Part shown: piece after piece, positions 1-18,481 of the stretch
How the letters are laid out: each line of letters starts with the position of its first letter
Position numbering within the stretch: position 1 is the first letter of the stretch
Source: Fasciola hepatica
Taxonomy: Eukaryota > Platyhelminthes > Trematoda > Plagiorchiida > Fasciolidae
Length of the DNA: 64,000 nt
Assembly (NCBI GenBank): GCA_948099385.1
Contig: CANUEZ040000168.1
Location: forward strand, 869,501-933,500
Reading direction: 5' to 3'
Position numbers and translations under genes: made by a program
Notes under the pieces: generated by a model
Told to the model about the DNA's origin: nothing
The model's database searches: none
Seen by the model: only the letters and a program-made list of their open reading frames with translations

Positions 1-444
<444 letters not shown>

Positions 445-904
445 TAATGTGATGTGCGCCGCTGCGAAGCATTGAGAAATCCATGTATCTCGTCCGTGTT
501 TTTTTTACTTCATTTTTATTTATTGTACAGAAACAGTACGAATTTTCAGAAGGGGCATAGGTCACGGTCGATTAGAGACTACCAAAAGGGTTAAGCCATT
601 GCTGTGTATCCATGGAACTAAAACATTCTGGGTCTCAATCCGATGTCTCAGCCGCTTTCAGGATGATGCCGTGCATGTGATCTGATTGCTAGAGCGGAGT
701 TTGTTTTGCGTGACCGGATTTCGGTGATTAGCAGACGATGTGTGATAATTTTCTGAGGCTGGTTTAAGTTAAATATAGAGCACGACAGCAAACGCTGTCC
801 GTTGTCGCTGCATACGTTCTCGTTGATCTTAGCTGGGATGCAGCCAAAGACATTTTACCATCAACTTCGTTACCTCCTATGAAGGGTATCTTACACGCAG
901 TCGT

Positions 905-1075
905 AACATCTGTCGGTCTGAATTTTCATGTGATCTCCTAGGTCCTGACGTACAAATATTTTGGGACAAAGACGATCCTGGTTTCCGATGCACGGATAAC
1001 GGACACCGTCTCGCGCATCTCTATGCAGCTAACCGTTTGTTCCTTTCAAATAACGGCCTAGTAGGACGTGTAAGA
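905..1075 (+). pseudogene. RTE-like endonuclease scrap
   Basis: One frame reads RCTDNGHRLAHLYAANRLFL, which resembles the TDNGDRLLQLCSDHKLFL-type block of RTE endonucleases seen more clearly at 3.8 kb. Surrounding frames are broken. It is too short and decayed to place firmly; it could be part of the same insertion as the fragments further downstream. Confidence 0.35.
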
Positions 1076-2278
1076 CCTTGAATTTGGGGTTTTCGAGACC
1101 CACCTCTTAGATAGTGTCACGACCAATCGCGTAGTTGTATTCGGACACTCCTTGTCTTCGTGATTTCCGCTTCTTACTTTGCTTTCGAGGGTTTCCTCTG
1201 TATGATTTTATTCATTCTGCTCCCACCTGAATAATGCTGTGAGGTGGCAACCAGTACCAGAGCACAGAAGTGTGAGATTAATAGTTGAATGAACTGAACA
1301 CAGTTGATTCGAATCTACGGCCATGTCAAAGATGGTTTATTACCTTGTGATTGATGTGACATTGGAAGGGTTTACGGAGGAAGAGAAAACTGAGAAAAAT
1401 TAAGAAGTGAGAAACAGAAACAGCCTCCCAACAGGAGAAGGGTGGATTGGGAATAGGGGTTTATTTTGCATTGACCCTGACCTAGAGGAGAAGGAGTGAG
1501 GGAGTTCCATCACACGTGACTGCATCATTTGAAGGTGAGGCCTAATTAGACCCAGCCAATTGTGAGAAGTTGGGATTGGGTAGACGAACTTTCTGAGCTG
1601 AATGAATAAGCAAATCTGCATGAAGCGCTTGAGACGATTTGAGAAACTTGTGAACCAGAATACAGAGTTCAAGATGCGGGAGACTTATTTTTTGCCAAAC
1701 TTGAGTTAAACAATGCACGTTTAAAGGACTGAGACACCGTAAATCTTGACAGAATTGATTGTTATTCAGTTTTTTGCACAAGGCAGTGATTAAGTTTAGG
1801 CCTGAGTTCACATGAGCATATTGAACGATGTTCGTGAAATGTCAGTTCAATTCAGACAACCATTAACCACGCACTGGATGCGGTGGCTTTGGTTGCTATC
1901 TATCAGCAACAACCTCATTCGGGAATAAGGATATAAAGCAAGAGTATGGAAGGAAGAAACGAACTATAAATAGTACCAAGTCGACAAATAGAGTTTTTGA
2001 ATACAGGAGCATCACGCATCGCGACATTAAACCATGTCCTTCAGCGTATCCAACCACTGAATGAGCTATCTCTTGGACCCCACTCAGGAAGCCTAAAACA
2101 CCTTACGTGGCCAAGTCAATCAGTTGGTCTTTTCATATCTTTATTTCATGACATGGGCTAAACACTTACTCGTCTTCCAGCCACCTCCCTCAGCAAACAT
2201 TGCGCGCCGAGGAATCCTATCTAGGGACGTGCGGAACACATGTCCCTTCCATCACGACAAGACTGTACATCGGCGTGG

Positions 2279-2512
2279 TGTGATGGCTTATGTGTTTCAA
2301 TGACCTAATGAGCTATGCAGGACAGCGAAATCTATCCGGATGTAAATTGCTCAATGTTACTCTGCTGTTCTTTTTTCAAGGTAAGGTAATTGACACATTC
2401 TCTACCCCCTCAACCAGTAGGGTGCTAGATACGCGAATGCACCTTGGGGCAGTGTGATGGCCCGCGTGCCTCCATGACCCAAAGAGCTATGCAGGATGAC
2501 TTCCCTATACAA
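2279..2512 (+). repeat. duplicated ~55 bp motif in retroelement leader
   Basis: Two related segments, about 2279-2335 and 2452-2510, share the pattern GTGTGATGGC, then CAATGACC or CCATGACC, then GAGCTATGCAGGA. They lie upstream of the RTE endonuclease fragment and look like repeated monomers of a 5' untranslated region. The assignment to that element is inference from position. Confidence 0.45.
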
Positions 2513-3254
2513 TCATGCCTCACAGGTTAATGGGCAGACGCCAGACAAAGTCCAGTCTCAGAACCAGTTGATGGGCATCATCTGGTCCTAACCACTATGC
2601 CCCTGGAGGGGACACTCCAGCGAATAAACACGGAGAGAAGCAGTTGAACAGTCTTAAAAGCTCCACCGGATGGACTTAGGAGTGGAGTACCTGGGGTTTC
2701 TCTCGACGATGGGGAAGTCATCGCACTTCATTGGGCAGCCATCGCCCACCTAAGGTGGACAGCCCCCAGCCCAAAGGATGCTGCTCCGTCCACGTTCCGC
2801 TTGCTGCATTGGGTGCATGGAGCTGAGGACTGAATCCGAAAAGCGGATCGATAACAAAGCACCAGCGAAGACAAGACAGAATGTTTGCAACAATCAGGTC
2901 TCACGGGACAGACCAGAAGAAGTTGATTCACGGATGCTTTGGTCACGTCCCCGTGTTAGGTTGACGCTCCACTGCCTTTTGGATGAGACTTTTGAGCCAA
3001 AGGGTCCGTTTAGGGTTCCCAAAGAAAAACCCCCTCTGCGGTGTGAGCACTCGCGAAGTATGATGTGCCCAGAAAACTCCAGTGGTCAATCGGGAAACAT
3101 TCCTGATCTCTCTGCTTTTCATCCTTTAGGTTCCAATTCTAGATGCGTACGAGTAGTCACAATGAGTCGTGACTGTGAACTTGTAGCTCTCGAAAAGAGT
3201 AACAGATTAGAGACAGGGAAGAAAGAGAATCCATTCTCCGTCCTAAGCATCCTC

Positions 3255-4600
3255 TTCACTTGGCTGCTTTCGGAATCCACACATTTTACCAAACGGGGCA
3301 ACAGACTGCCCTAGCTAGGGCTCTTGAAACCTTTAACATAGACGTGTGTTGTATCTGCGAAACACGCAAACAAGACCCAAATTGAGTGTTAACACTTCGC
3401 TCCATAGCTACAAGCTCGGCTCGTTTCCTTCGCGTGTCGGGTGATTCGGTGCCTAGTGGTCGTGGTCAGGCTGGCGTTGGCGTCGCTCTGAGTGTTTGAA
3501 GGCTGAGCGTGCAGTGCTTGACTGGATCCCAGTCAGCAGTCGTCTGTGTGCAGTTCGGTCGAATGGTTCTGTGCATGTCAACGGCACTAGACTGAGGCGT
3601 CGATGCTTGTTCGTCGTTTCTGTGTACGCCTCAACTGACTCTAGCTCTCCTGAGTCTAAAGATGAATTCTACCAAGGTTTGTCTCAACTGCGCAGGGTGC
3701 GCTCTACCGACACCATGGTGATGGCTGGTGATTTCACTGCTCAAGATGAAAGCCTAGACGAGACGGAAAGGAATATGAGAGGCCGATATTGCGTCCGAGC
3801 CGATAGAACTGTTAACAGCGATCGACTCATTCAATTATGTTTGGACCATGGATTATTCCTAGCGAGTACGAATTTCTCGCACAAATAGCGACACCGGCTA
3901 ACCTGGAATCCTCCTGCACCTTCACAGCGTTAGACTCAGATCGATCATACTGCTGTCGATTGCCGCTGACGCTGATCGATTCAAAACAATCGATCATTCT
4001 GGTCCACGTTTGTAGAAACTGATCACGCTCTCGTCCGCGCGCGTTTCAGCCTACGTTTCGTCGATGGCCGAAACAACGCCAAAACGAACCGTCCCCAGCA
4101 GCTACTACTGGACAAAAGCCAACGATCTGCTTTCCAAGCAGAATTATCCAATCGGTTATCAATGCGGTCAAATACCCATGATCCAGAAGAGCGACGGACA
4201 GAGATCAAACAGGCTCTACATGCGGCTGCTGATGCTACCCAAGGTCCAATAACCAAAAAACGATGGATATCTGCATCCTCAGTTACGTTGTTAGATGTGC
4301 GCAGAACGATTCCTCCGGATTCCAAATATGATGAGACACGGAGATGCCCTAGTCGCCAACTGATTCGGAGCCTGAGAAGTGACCGTGAGTAGTGGTAGAT
4401 TGCGTTGTGTAGGGAGATGGATAAAGCTGGGGCGACTGGCAACAGCCGCAACCTTTTTCGTCTGATTAGACAAACCGGTCCACATAAACCAGGCGTTAGT
4501 GAATGGATCAAAGAAGCGAACGGTTTACTGATTCAAACTGAGTGGCGTCGTCTGATTCGTTAGTCGGAGCACTTCGAAATGCAGTCTAATTGACCTTTAT
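3255..4600 (+). pseudogene. RTE-like non-LTR retrotransposon, endonuclease part (+)
   Basis: This is the apurinic-type endonuclease of an RTE-like non-LTR retrotransposon plus the linker to the reverse transcriptase. The enzyme would nick target DNA to prime reverse transcription. Visible blocks are VCCICETRKQDP (3346 on), RCLFVVSVYAST (3602 on), MVMAGDFTAQ (the GDFNAQ motif with N to T, near 3716-3745), LIQLCLDHGLFLASTNFSHK (ending 3885) and, further on, LFRLIRQTGPHKPGVSEW (4456-4509). Stops and frame changes break it near 3381, 3498 and 3886, and again in the 3900-4600 part. No reverse transcriptase follows. A homologous piece lies inverted just downstream. It is a dead fragment in a JNK intron. 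Confidence 0.75.
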
Positions 4601-4829
4601 CTTCTTCAGGTTTGATCACTAACGCAATGGGTGCGGCGGCATTATGTCGTTTAAGGTAGCCTGTCTCTCGGAGAACCCTCACTCCTGACGGACAGTTGGA
4701 TCTACAACTAGAATTGTAACCATCGTGCCAATTGGGAAACCTGTCGTGAACAAAGACCAGTTAAATTGTTTCTCGAAATTCTCCGTCCAACGATCTATAC
4801 GACTCTCCTGAGTTTGAATCAATGAGTTG

Positions 4830-5775
4830 TTTGCTTATTTGATCAGTTCGATAGCGCCTGGCTTCTATGGACGGGTATTTCTGATGAAAGGGGAAAGGAT
4901 GAGGTTGTTGCCGATCGCAACAGCCTTTTCCGTCTCCCTATACTTCATAGTCTACCACTGCTCATGGTCGCTTCCCAGGCTCCGAATCATATCTGGAATC
5001 CGGAGTCGATCCGCGAGCACCTAACAGCGCAATTGAAGATACAGACATCCATCGTTTCTATGTGTATTTGTTTGTTGGACCTTGGGCAGCATCGGCAGCC
5101 TCAAATAGCGCATATTTGATCTCTATCCATCGCTCTTCTGGATCATGGGCATTAGACTGCATCGATAATCTGGCGGTAATTCTTCCTGGAAAGCAGATCG
5201 TTGGTTATCGTCCAGCAGCAGCTGCGCCGAATGGTTTTCTTTGACGCTGTTTCGGTCACCGACGAAACGTAGGCTGAAACGCGTGCGGACAAGAGCGTGA
5301 CCATTGTTTGTCGAAGTGAGCCAAAATGATCGATTGTTTTGAATCGATCCGCGTCAGCGGTGACCGATAGCCATGTAGTCGATTTGAGTCCAACGCTGTG
5401 AAGGCGCAATTGGACGCCAGGTTAGTGGGTGCCACTTTTGTGGGAGAAGTTCTCACTCGCTGCGATAAGTCTGCGGTCTGAACACAGTTGACTGAGTGGA
5501 TCGTTGTCGGTTCTATCTACTAGTACGCCAAATCGGCTTCCTGTATGTCGCTTTGTTTCATCTGGGCTTCTGGCTTGAGAATTGAAGTTGCCAGAAACAT
5601 GCATTTCATCCATAGAGCACATGCCGCATAGCAGTTGAAGCGAATCATATTCGTGAATTATAAAGTCGGACGATGCACGGAAAGAGTATAAAGTAGATGA
5701 GTGGAGACTAGCGTCACCTGCAACTGTGTGAATGGGATTTTGGATGCTTGGCAAAGGTGAGAAATAGGGTTGCAT
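4830..5775 (-). pseudogene. RTE-like endonuclease fragment, inverted
   Basis: Reading the minus strand from 5775, the blocks MHVSGNFNSQ (5599 down), TDNDPLSQLCSDRRLIAAS (about 5515-5460) and ENFSHKSGTH match the + strand fragment at 3.7-3.9 kb. Further on, VSAYVSSVTETASKK and the segment ending near 4830 match 4.0-4.5 kb. Frames are broken in several places. It faces the other copy tail to tail with a gap of roughly 300 bp, so the pair forms a diverged inverted repeat. It is not a gene. Confidence 0.7.
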
Positions 5776-6471
5776 AATTTTGGGAACCTTGAGGGGAGCC
5801 GAAGTTCATTTGGAATGTTCTGAAATAAGGGCCGGAAGAATGTGCCTATCCACTAGGTGAGATTAGCGACCAAAAGTGAAAAGTGAAAATAAAGACTTCT
5901 CCTGGCGGGTTCGGCCAACGATCTTGAGTATATTCAGATACTCGATGAAACTCGGCACGGTTATAGATTGTTGAAGATCAAAGGTGGGGCATGTATGACA
6001 ACAAGTCAACAGTGGCAACGAAATCTTTATTGGCTGTGGTTCAGGGTGGCGAGTGCGTTCGACTTCAGTAAAGCTGTTTACCAGTGATTATGATGTGCTG
6101 TATTTGGTCAAACTTGCATAGACACACGTCCGCATTTCGGCCAATAAGGATATACACTTAGCTCTCCATCAAATTGAGAAAATGAAAAAAGAACCAATAC
6201 GTATCAGAAATTGCTAAGAAATTCAGCCGATATTCGCGCTCGGCTTGTGAGTACTTGGGCCAACTGAGGATCAATAGAGTTTTTTTGTAGATGTGGATGC
6301 AAGAGGGTATGAAGCGAAAAGAGAAACGTGTGGGAGAGAGTTACACTTGGATAAGTCGCTGTGTAAAGGGCGGGCCCAGTCTAGAAGAATCTTGTGAGCG
6401 AACTTTTCGCATGCTTCCAGGTATAAATCGCACAAATTGACGGATGGTTCAATTACCTGTGTGGAAGACTG

Positions 6472-6757
6472 ACATCGGTGAAGAATTTTCAAATTCTTCT
6501 TTAGTAGATCAGCAAAAATGACTGACAAAAAGTAGAGCAGAACAGGAAAAATACATTAGTAACGTTGGTAACGTTGAAATGCCTAAGCTTTCGTATTTGG
6601 TAAGATATCCCTCCTAGTTTCTTCACACAGTTTGAAATGTGAGAAGGCTACCTCATATTTGCATCGATGGTGATTCCTAAGTGTTAGGATCTACTCTATC
6701 TAGTGGTTCGGTGGACATGACAGAAAGTCACAATGATAAGCCGATCGTGAAAGTGTT
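6472..6757 (+). repeat. left arm of ~285 bp inverted repeat
   Basis: The sequence from ACATCGGTGAAGAATTTTC to GATCGTGAAAG reappears reverse-complemented at 10264-10551, with only scattered substitutions and a 4 bp indel by eye. The arms lie in the two introns that flank the JNK exon at 8392-8606. The family is unknown, and no terminal inverted repeats or open frames were seen inside an arm. Confidence 0.85.
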
Positions 6758-7183
6758 AATGTACATTCTTTTCATTTAACTTGTTTTATTATTGTGTAAC
6801 AATAAAATAATGGTACAATATTTCAGAAAGTGTCGTGGCCAATTCTAGGCTGTCAATTAGGGGAAGTGACGTGCGGCGACGCGATGTTTTCAACCCGGGA
6901 CCGAAGGGTCTAATGTCTGTGGTGTTGACCATTTATTCACCGCCGCAGCACAGTTTGCTTGTCTCGTTTGCTTTCCGCGCAGTAGTCGAATGCTTTGTCG
7001 TAGATGGGTGCTGTTGGAGCTGTGAAGCGTGTCTGTGCGTTTGATTTCTTTCTTTATTAAAACAGAATAGTGTTTTACTTTCGTATTATCCTGATATTTG
7101 TAAAAGTTTTCTTTCCGTCCTTTTAAGTATCTCAGCACAGGAGAATTAACATGACCGTACGGAGGCAAGTGCTGTCTAAGGCA

Positions 7184-7475
7184 TGTGAGGGTATGGGCTG
7201 ACTCATCGCCGATAGACAACAAATGCCTGTTGGTAGTCATCACGTCAGTGCCTGTCCGAGATCCAGATCAAGGTTGGAGCGAACGGAATCACAGACGACA
7301 GGATAGCGGATGGATAAGACGAGAAAGATTATCTTTAACGTGGTGGCTAGCCGTATTACCAATCAACCAATCAGGAAAGACGTTATCCGATGTCATATCT
7401 AACCAACTAGTTTGTGATACGAAGATTGGTGACAGTGACCCTTGCATCCTATATAAACTGTCTGTTTTCTGTTAA
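7184..7475 (+). repeat. LTR-like dispersed repeat, copy 1
   Basis: It begins TGTGAGGGTATGGGCTG and ends near CCTATATAAACTGTCTG. A second diverged copy is at 13661-13995 (TGTAAGGGAATGGGCTGG to CCTATGTAAACGATCTG, followed by AATAAA). The TG start, TATA-like block and polyadenylation-like signal suggest a solo LTR, but no target duplication was confirmed. Confidence 0.45.
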
Positions 7476-8265
7476 TGGAACGAGATGATTCGAGGGCAGA
7501 AATTTTGTCTCATCAGAGTTCGTAGGATAGAGCAGAACAAGTGGCAAAACGTGTCGAAAATTGAATTGAATGCCTTTACAAAACGTTGGACATTGCTACT
7601 TTGTGACGGTTCGAAGGAAAATCAAGAGAATGCATATAAAAAGGGGGTTTTGCATAGGATTCTTGGTACGTGAAAACTTCCCGAGGCCGATTTCGATTTG
7701 GCTGGTTTTTCGAAAGAATGAAAAACATACCGAGAATGTGTCTCGGGCTTCAACACAAAAGAGCAGTGATCACAGGTCGAGACTGGTGCACGCAGTCCAT
7801 AACCCCCTGAAGTGCGTAAAACACTTACCGAACCCGGATTGAATTTCAAAATAATTTAAATGAAAGAATATGAGATGGTTATCACCGGTAGAAACGTATC
7901 AATTCCTTCGGGCTCGGGAAAGGCACTAGTGGACTTCCAACAACAGAGCTATTCCGCAATAAAAAAAGTAAAGTCTGTTAGTGTCTTGTCGTAACATTCC
8001 ACGCTAGTTGGGCACACAAGACATGCCTTGTCCACCACGCGGTCCTCATACTTCCTTCGTCAATGTGCTAAGAAAGCGTACGGAAATCTGCAAATAACGT
8101 GCTGATGAAGCATTTATGCGAGTTATACTTGAATTCTCGCATTTTTCTGGTTACATTTCGAAAAGTCCATAGTTGTTGCAGTTCCGTTGTTTATTTTCAT
8201 TCAGATTGTCTGGAAGCGTGCCTGTGCCTGATTGCCATGCTTGTCAGAGACAATGTTATCAATAG

Positions 8266-11256
<2,991 letters not shown>

Positions 11257-11545
11257 ATACTATCGTGCTCCGGAGGTAATTCTGGGTATGGATTATGCGG
11301 AAAAAGTCGACGTTTGGGCTTTGGGCTGCATCTTCGCCGAGATGGTTCTGGCAAGAACTTTGTTCCCTGGTAGGAATCATGTGGATCAGTGGTTCACCAT
11401 CACTGAAACACTTGGTACTCCTAATGAAACGTTCGTGAACCGTTTGGAACCGAGTGTGCGGCGCTACGTCATGGGTCGACCGTATCGTCCACCACAACCC
11501 TTTGAATTGTTATTCCCCGACGAACGGTTTCCACCTTCAAACAGT
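11257..11545 (+). CDS. JNK: JNK MAP kinase, exon (C-lobe, MAPK insert)
   Basis: This 289 bp exon first completes the split arginine, then reads YYRAPEVILGMDYAEKVDVW, which holds the APE motif and the helix F aspartate. GCIFAEMVLARTLFPGRNHV and QWFTITETLGTP follow, then the MAPK insert region, ending FPDERFPPSNS. The acceptor is TTGCAG (11251-11256) and the donor GTGAGT at 11546. It ends in phase 0. The text follows the JNK family throughout, including the DxW and LFPGR blocks. No lesion was seen. Confidence 0.95.
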
Positions 11546-14651
<3,106 letters not shown>

Positions 14652-14768
14652 CCCCCTGCCGGCCAGTTTGATGTCAACCTGTACGAGCGTGATCTAACGA
14701 CCGAAGAGTACAAACGTTGTATCTTCGAGGAAATTCAACGATTCCAACCCGTTGAAGATGTGCAATAG
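14652..14768 (+). CDS. JNK: JNK MAP kinase, last exon with stop
   Basis: The final 117 bp code for PPAGQFDVNLYERDLTTEEY, then KRCIFEEIQRFQPVEDVQ, and stop at TAG 14766-14768. This matches the JNK C-terminal extension (PPP, then a region where the kinase usually reads TIEEWKELIYKEV) that wraps back on the N-lobe. The acceptor is TTTTTTCAG. The protein ends about 10 residues after the conserved block, so it lacks the long serine-rich tail of some animal JNK isoforms. Other 3' exons by alternative splicing cannot be excluded. Confidence 0.9.
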   Translation, partial: PPAGQFDVNLYERDLTTEEYKRCIFEEIQRFQPVEDVQ

Positions 14769-17700
14769 GGTTCATATCTTCATTCAGATGGCAAACCCTC
14801 ACTGCTACCTTCATACCAGTGCAGAACTATTCACTCACCAAAATACATCCTTGCCCCCTATTGGTGGTTGTTGCCTTTGACTTGCTCAGCTACATCCACG
14901 ACGGGTGTGTGTATGAGGTAGGTATACTTTCTCACATGAATCACACAAAGGTGTCGCAACCGCCGCGACTATCACCGGATTTCATGGCTTCGAATCAATG
15001 TGGTCCCTGTTTGACCGTCGCTGTTGGTCTACATATTCATAGCACTGTAGTGTGCTCATCACTGTTTCTTGTCACGGAAACTCGACATACACAGCATGCA
15101 AAATCTGGCGTTCTATCTGTTATTCTCTGCGAAAACATCAGCCCTCAGTGCTACTTCGTTTCGACTAATTTCGGTCCCGCTATTATTGTGTTCTGTCAGA
15201 AACACCTGATGACCATGGTCACGTGAACTCGCAGTGTTTTGATGGTTGCCCGTCTGTGCCTGTGCTCCACGGCTCTCTTTTCTCCTACTTCTCGTTCAAC
15301 GCGATTGTGATCCCTCCTTTTACTTATTCACTCGGTTAGGACGGTTGGGTCTTTTATTCTGTTTGTTTCCACCTTCAGTAAGAACATGGTGGCCTATCTC
15401 CTCTCAGCTTTGTTTTACTTCCAAACGATCTCCCGGGACACTGTACACTACAAAGCGTCCTTATCTCTGGTGAATTCCTCCTATTTTTTGACTCTTATCG
15501 GTGCCGATTTGAGTTGTTAGGTACATACAAACGCACACACACACACCTGTCGCCTAAGAATGCGCCCATCTCCTACAGCCTTTACGGATCGCTCTGCTCA
15601 TCATCAACCCGTCACCATGCATACAAATCTCAATTTCTCTAATCGTTTCGTGACAACCCATTTCCAATTCACTGAAATTGTCCCCATCATGCTTATCCTA
15701 CGCATTCTTACACACCTTGGGATCGGGTTGCGCCGAAAGGGAGTTGAGTGAGCTCCCTGTTCTCATTCCCTCCTAGCCCCATCCTTACTCGTCCGACATC
15801 TGGTCACATTGCTTCCGTTCTTCCCATTTGCTTATTTCGCACTTTCTCCACAACACACAAAACGAACAAAGTCACAACTGGTATCTGTCCTCTTCGGTGT
15901 CCCAAACGCACCACACGGTTCTCATGCTATGCATGGATTTCTTACCTATTTTTTAATAGTGAGACCAATAACCCTATCCGTTTTTGTTAGTCTTGTCAAA
16001 TGGGTTTCGATTGTGTCCGGCATATTTACGGATGTTACTTCAGCAGCATACATGCTAAGCGCCACGAAATTGCCTGACATGTACAGTTGATATCCTAGCT
16101 TAGCTGTTGGGAACTAAGGAAGATGTTAGTGTCAGGGGCATACGGTCGATTGCTTTACTTACTGGTCCGTCCATTTCGTGAGTAGTTCATTTGGTGTGCC
16201 ACGCTACAGTTTATTTTACTTCATCTTCGGTGGTCGAGTCAATCGATCGATTTGTGGTCAGGAGAACCACCGCCTCGATTTGGACGATTGTTATCTTGCC
16301 TTACGTAATGCTCAAAGCTACCCAGAACTGCTCATAGCGTTTTCAGCGAGCGGTTCTCACTAGGTCTTCAATCCACACAAATCAGTTGTTCGGTAGTCCA
16401 TCCAAGTTGGGAGCCTTTATTCACAGAATTTGTTTATCAGCCGTGTTATTTTGATGGTGCATCCCTTCACCTTCTCCCAATTTGGCATAAATAAGTTGAC
16501 GTCCTGATAATGCTAGCAATCAGTTTTTTAGATCGCATGTTGTATTTACCGTGAAAGCCATGCATATGATTTTCAATTAACTTTGCGCATGGCGGTAGCC
16601 AAGGCTACTTAAAAAGCGGTGACAGTGGGAGGGAGCACAAGAAGGTTTCTACTGCCTAAGAGTTAGGATCCTTCCTTCAAACCTCGCCACATCAGAAGAG
16701 TGATTTCCAAGTCAGGGGTAACGTACCTTGTGCAGTGCTTTTGATGCTCTATGCCTGTAAATTGTCTAACTGCATACATGTAGAATCCGTTATCAGAGCA
16801 TGCAATCATATCCATGTACTCCGGACGTTCTGGGTAAAATTTTGGATACTGTCGTTTGAAGTGCTTAATCCACCACATGACCGATATGAGGCAATCGTCC
16901 GTGGTGTCAGTTTGGACGGGTCAAACAAAATATGTCGAATAAAATTTAGTCTATCTCCCACTTATTACACCGTAATAAATAACTGTGCACCACATAGGAC
17001 GATGACTTCGGAAATCAGATCGACTGCGGTCAATTTGTGATATAACACTCACCTAGGTAAAAAATATTGACTGTTTGATCCTTGATTTGCCTACGGAGAT
17101 TACTCTAGGGTTAGTTTTCATCCGCACACCTTAATGTTCATATGGCTTTATCTGTTTTCGATATTGTTGAGCTAGTGCGATGGACGGCACTGTCCCTTAA
17201 CCCGAGATATTTTACAAATTTAAGGCTGATTGAATGAACTTGGTCATAGATGAAATGAGAGAGCCCGTGGTGGCAACCCGCCTGGACGACTGGTTTTATC
17301 GCATCTAATCTTGAGAACACTCGAATCGTTTTCACGCTGAGGTAACCTCTCGCGTCGTTTGTCACAGATTGTTCTCCATGCTACCTAAAAGTAACGTGAC
17401 TGTGTTGGATATGTTTTTGTTTTACCACATCAGTTGCGTTTCCTGATTGATCAGAAAGTGGCTGTTTGGGACATTGTAAATCAAGCAATCTGATTGATGC
17501 AAGAGGTTTTATAAACCAGTGATTAATTACCGATCATCGAGATTTCCTTGTTGCACGCTGTAACAATATACTGATTGCTTTTCCCGAAGAACTGACTCCT
17601 GACTGTGCTGAAGTGTACGAAATTGTCCGCGTCGTCTAACAGCTACATTCAATGCATCCGGGTTTGATCGCTCTTTTTTATGTCGCACAGAGATTGTATA

Positions 17701-18271
17701 TGGTCCATAACGCTGTAACTGAATTAGATGTGCGGCGTTTATCGCTCTAACCCTCAACTGTAGTGAATAATAGAACCTGCTGAGCAATAGAATGGTCGTG
17801 TCTTGTCGGTCTCCAAAAAATCAAGTAATCGTTCTTCGGTTCGGAAATGAACCAGTATGTCGTTCTCCGGTAAAACATGCAGATGGAGGGTTGCATTTAC
17901 CTTATCGGAGAGAAGCAGGACCGAAAAGTTGGGAACCGTGGTCACTGTACCATACGTCTGCTTTCACAGCGTCCGTCCTATTACTCTCGTAATAGTCAAA
18001 GGGTATCGTCTTATACCAAATCCTTCATTCAGCCATCAACTTCGCTCTTTTGTGTCCCAGTCTTGGTTGCTACCTCGCAATGTCGTGTCGTCGAGGGCAA
18101 AATGAATAGAAATGCAAAGTGAAAACTAGCTGAAACAGTAATAAGTGGGAATCACGAACACACGGAAAGAGCCCGAAAGCACCTACGCCACTGGTCGCGA
18201 CACCTAACCATATCACTTAGAGGCTCTAACCATCTGGTAGGCGGGTCTCATGGACCCCAACGTTCACGGCC
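14769..18271. other. 3.5 kb with no recognised gene
   Basis: It presumably starts with the JNK 3' UTR. An AATAAA-like signal is seen only far downstream (about 16,938). Several open frames of 60-135 codons were read; none has recognisable domains. A degenerate repeat (18,150-18,270) borders the gypsy remnant that follows. Confidence 0.6.
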
Positions 18272-18435
18272 TGTGGTGATTTTATGCGAATTGTATTTGT
18301 GTTATATGACTGATAACATTCGATATCACTGATCTCGAATTGTAGAAACTAAATAATTCCAATTAGTGCATCTAATTCAGTTGTGTTCTTACTCCATTAC
18401 GATTCAGGATTGCTATTGTTATTGATTCCGTGACA
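18272..18435 (+). repeat. 5' LTR of degenerate gypsy element
   Basis: It starts TGTGGTGATTTTATG and ends CCGTGACA. It is a diverged match to 22053-22225. End points are approximate because the two copies differ by several small indels. Confidence 0.65.
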
Positions 18436-18447
18436 GTATTTTATACT

Positions 18448-18459
18448 TGGTGTCGCGGC
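18448..18459 (+). promoter_or_regulatory. putative primer binding site
   Basis: TGGTGTCGCGGC follows the 5' LTR after 12 bases. The TGG start fits pairing to a tRNA CCA end. The tRNA was not identified. Confidence 0.5.
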
Positions 18460-18481
18460 AGCTGGTCAAAGTCACGCAGTC

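Noticed and set aside
2778..3314. 178-codon + strand open frame as a gene
   Set aside because: No domain seen; it overlaps the start of the RTE endonuclease, whose similarity is in a different frame, so it is most likely leader sequence read by chance.
4023..4511. 162-codon minus frame
   Set aside because: It is the antisense of the RTE endonuclease-RT linker; the plus frames show the family similarity.
14819..15226. 135-codon open frame after the JNK stop
   Set aside because: No recognisable domain and no splice logic linking it to JNK; probably 3' UTR or intergenic.
16663..16878. 71-codon minus frame with protein-like composition (FKRQYPKFYPERPEY)
   Set aside because: It has a plausible donor after CACAAG but no acceptor upstream before an in-frame stop; no family recognised.
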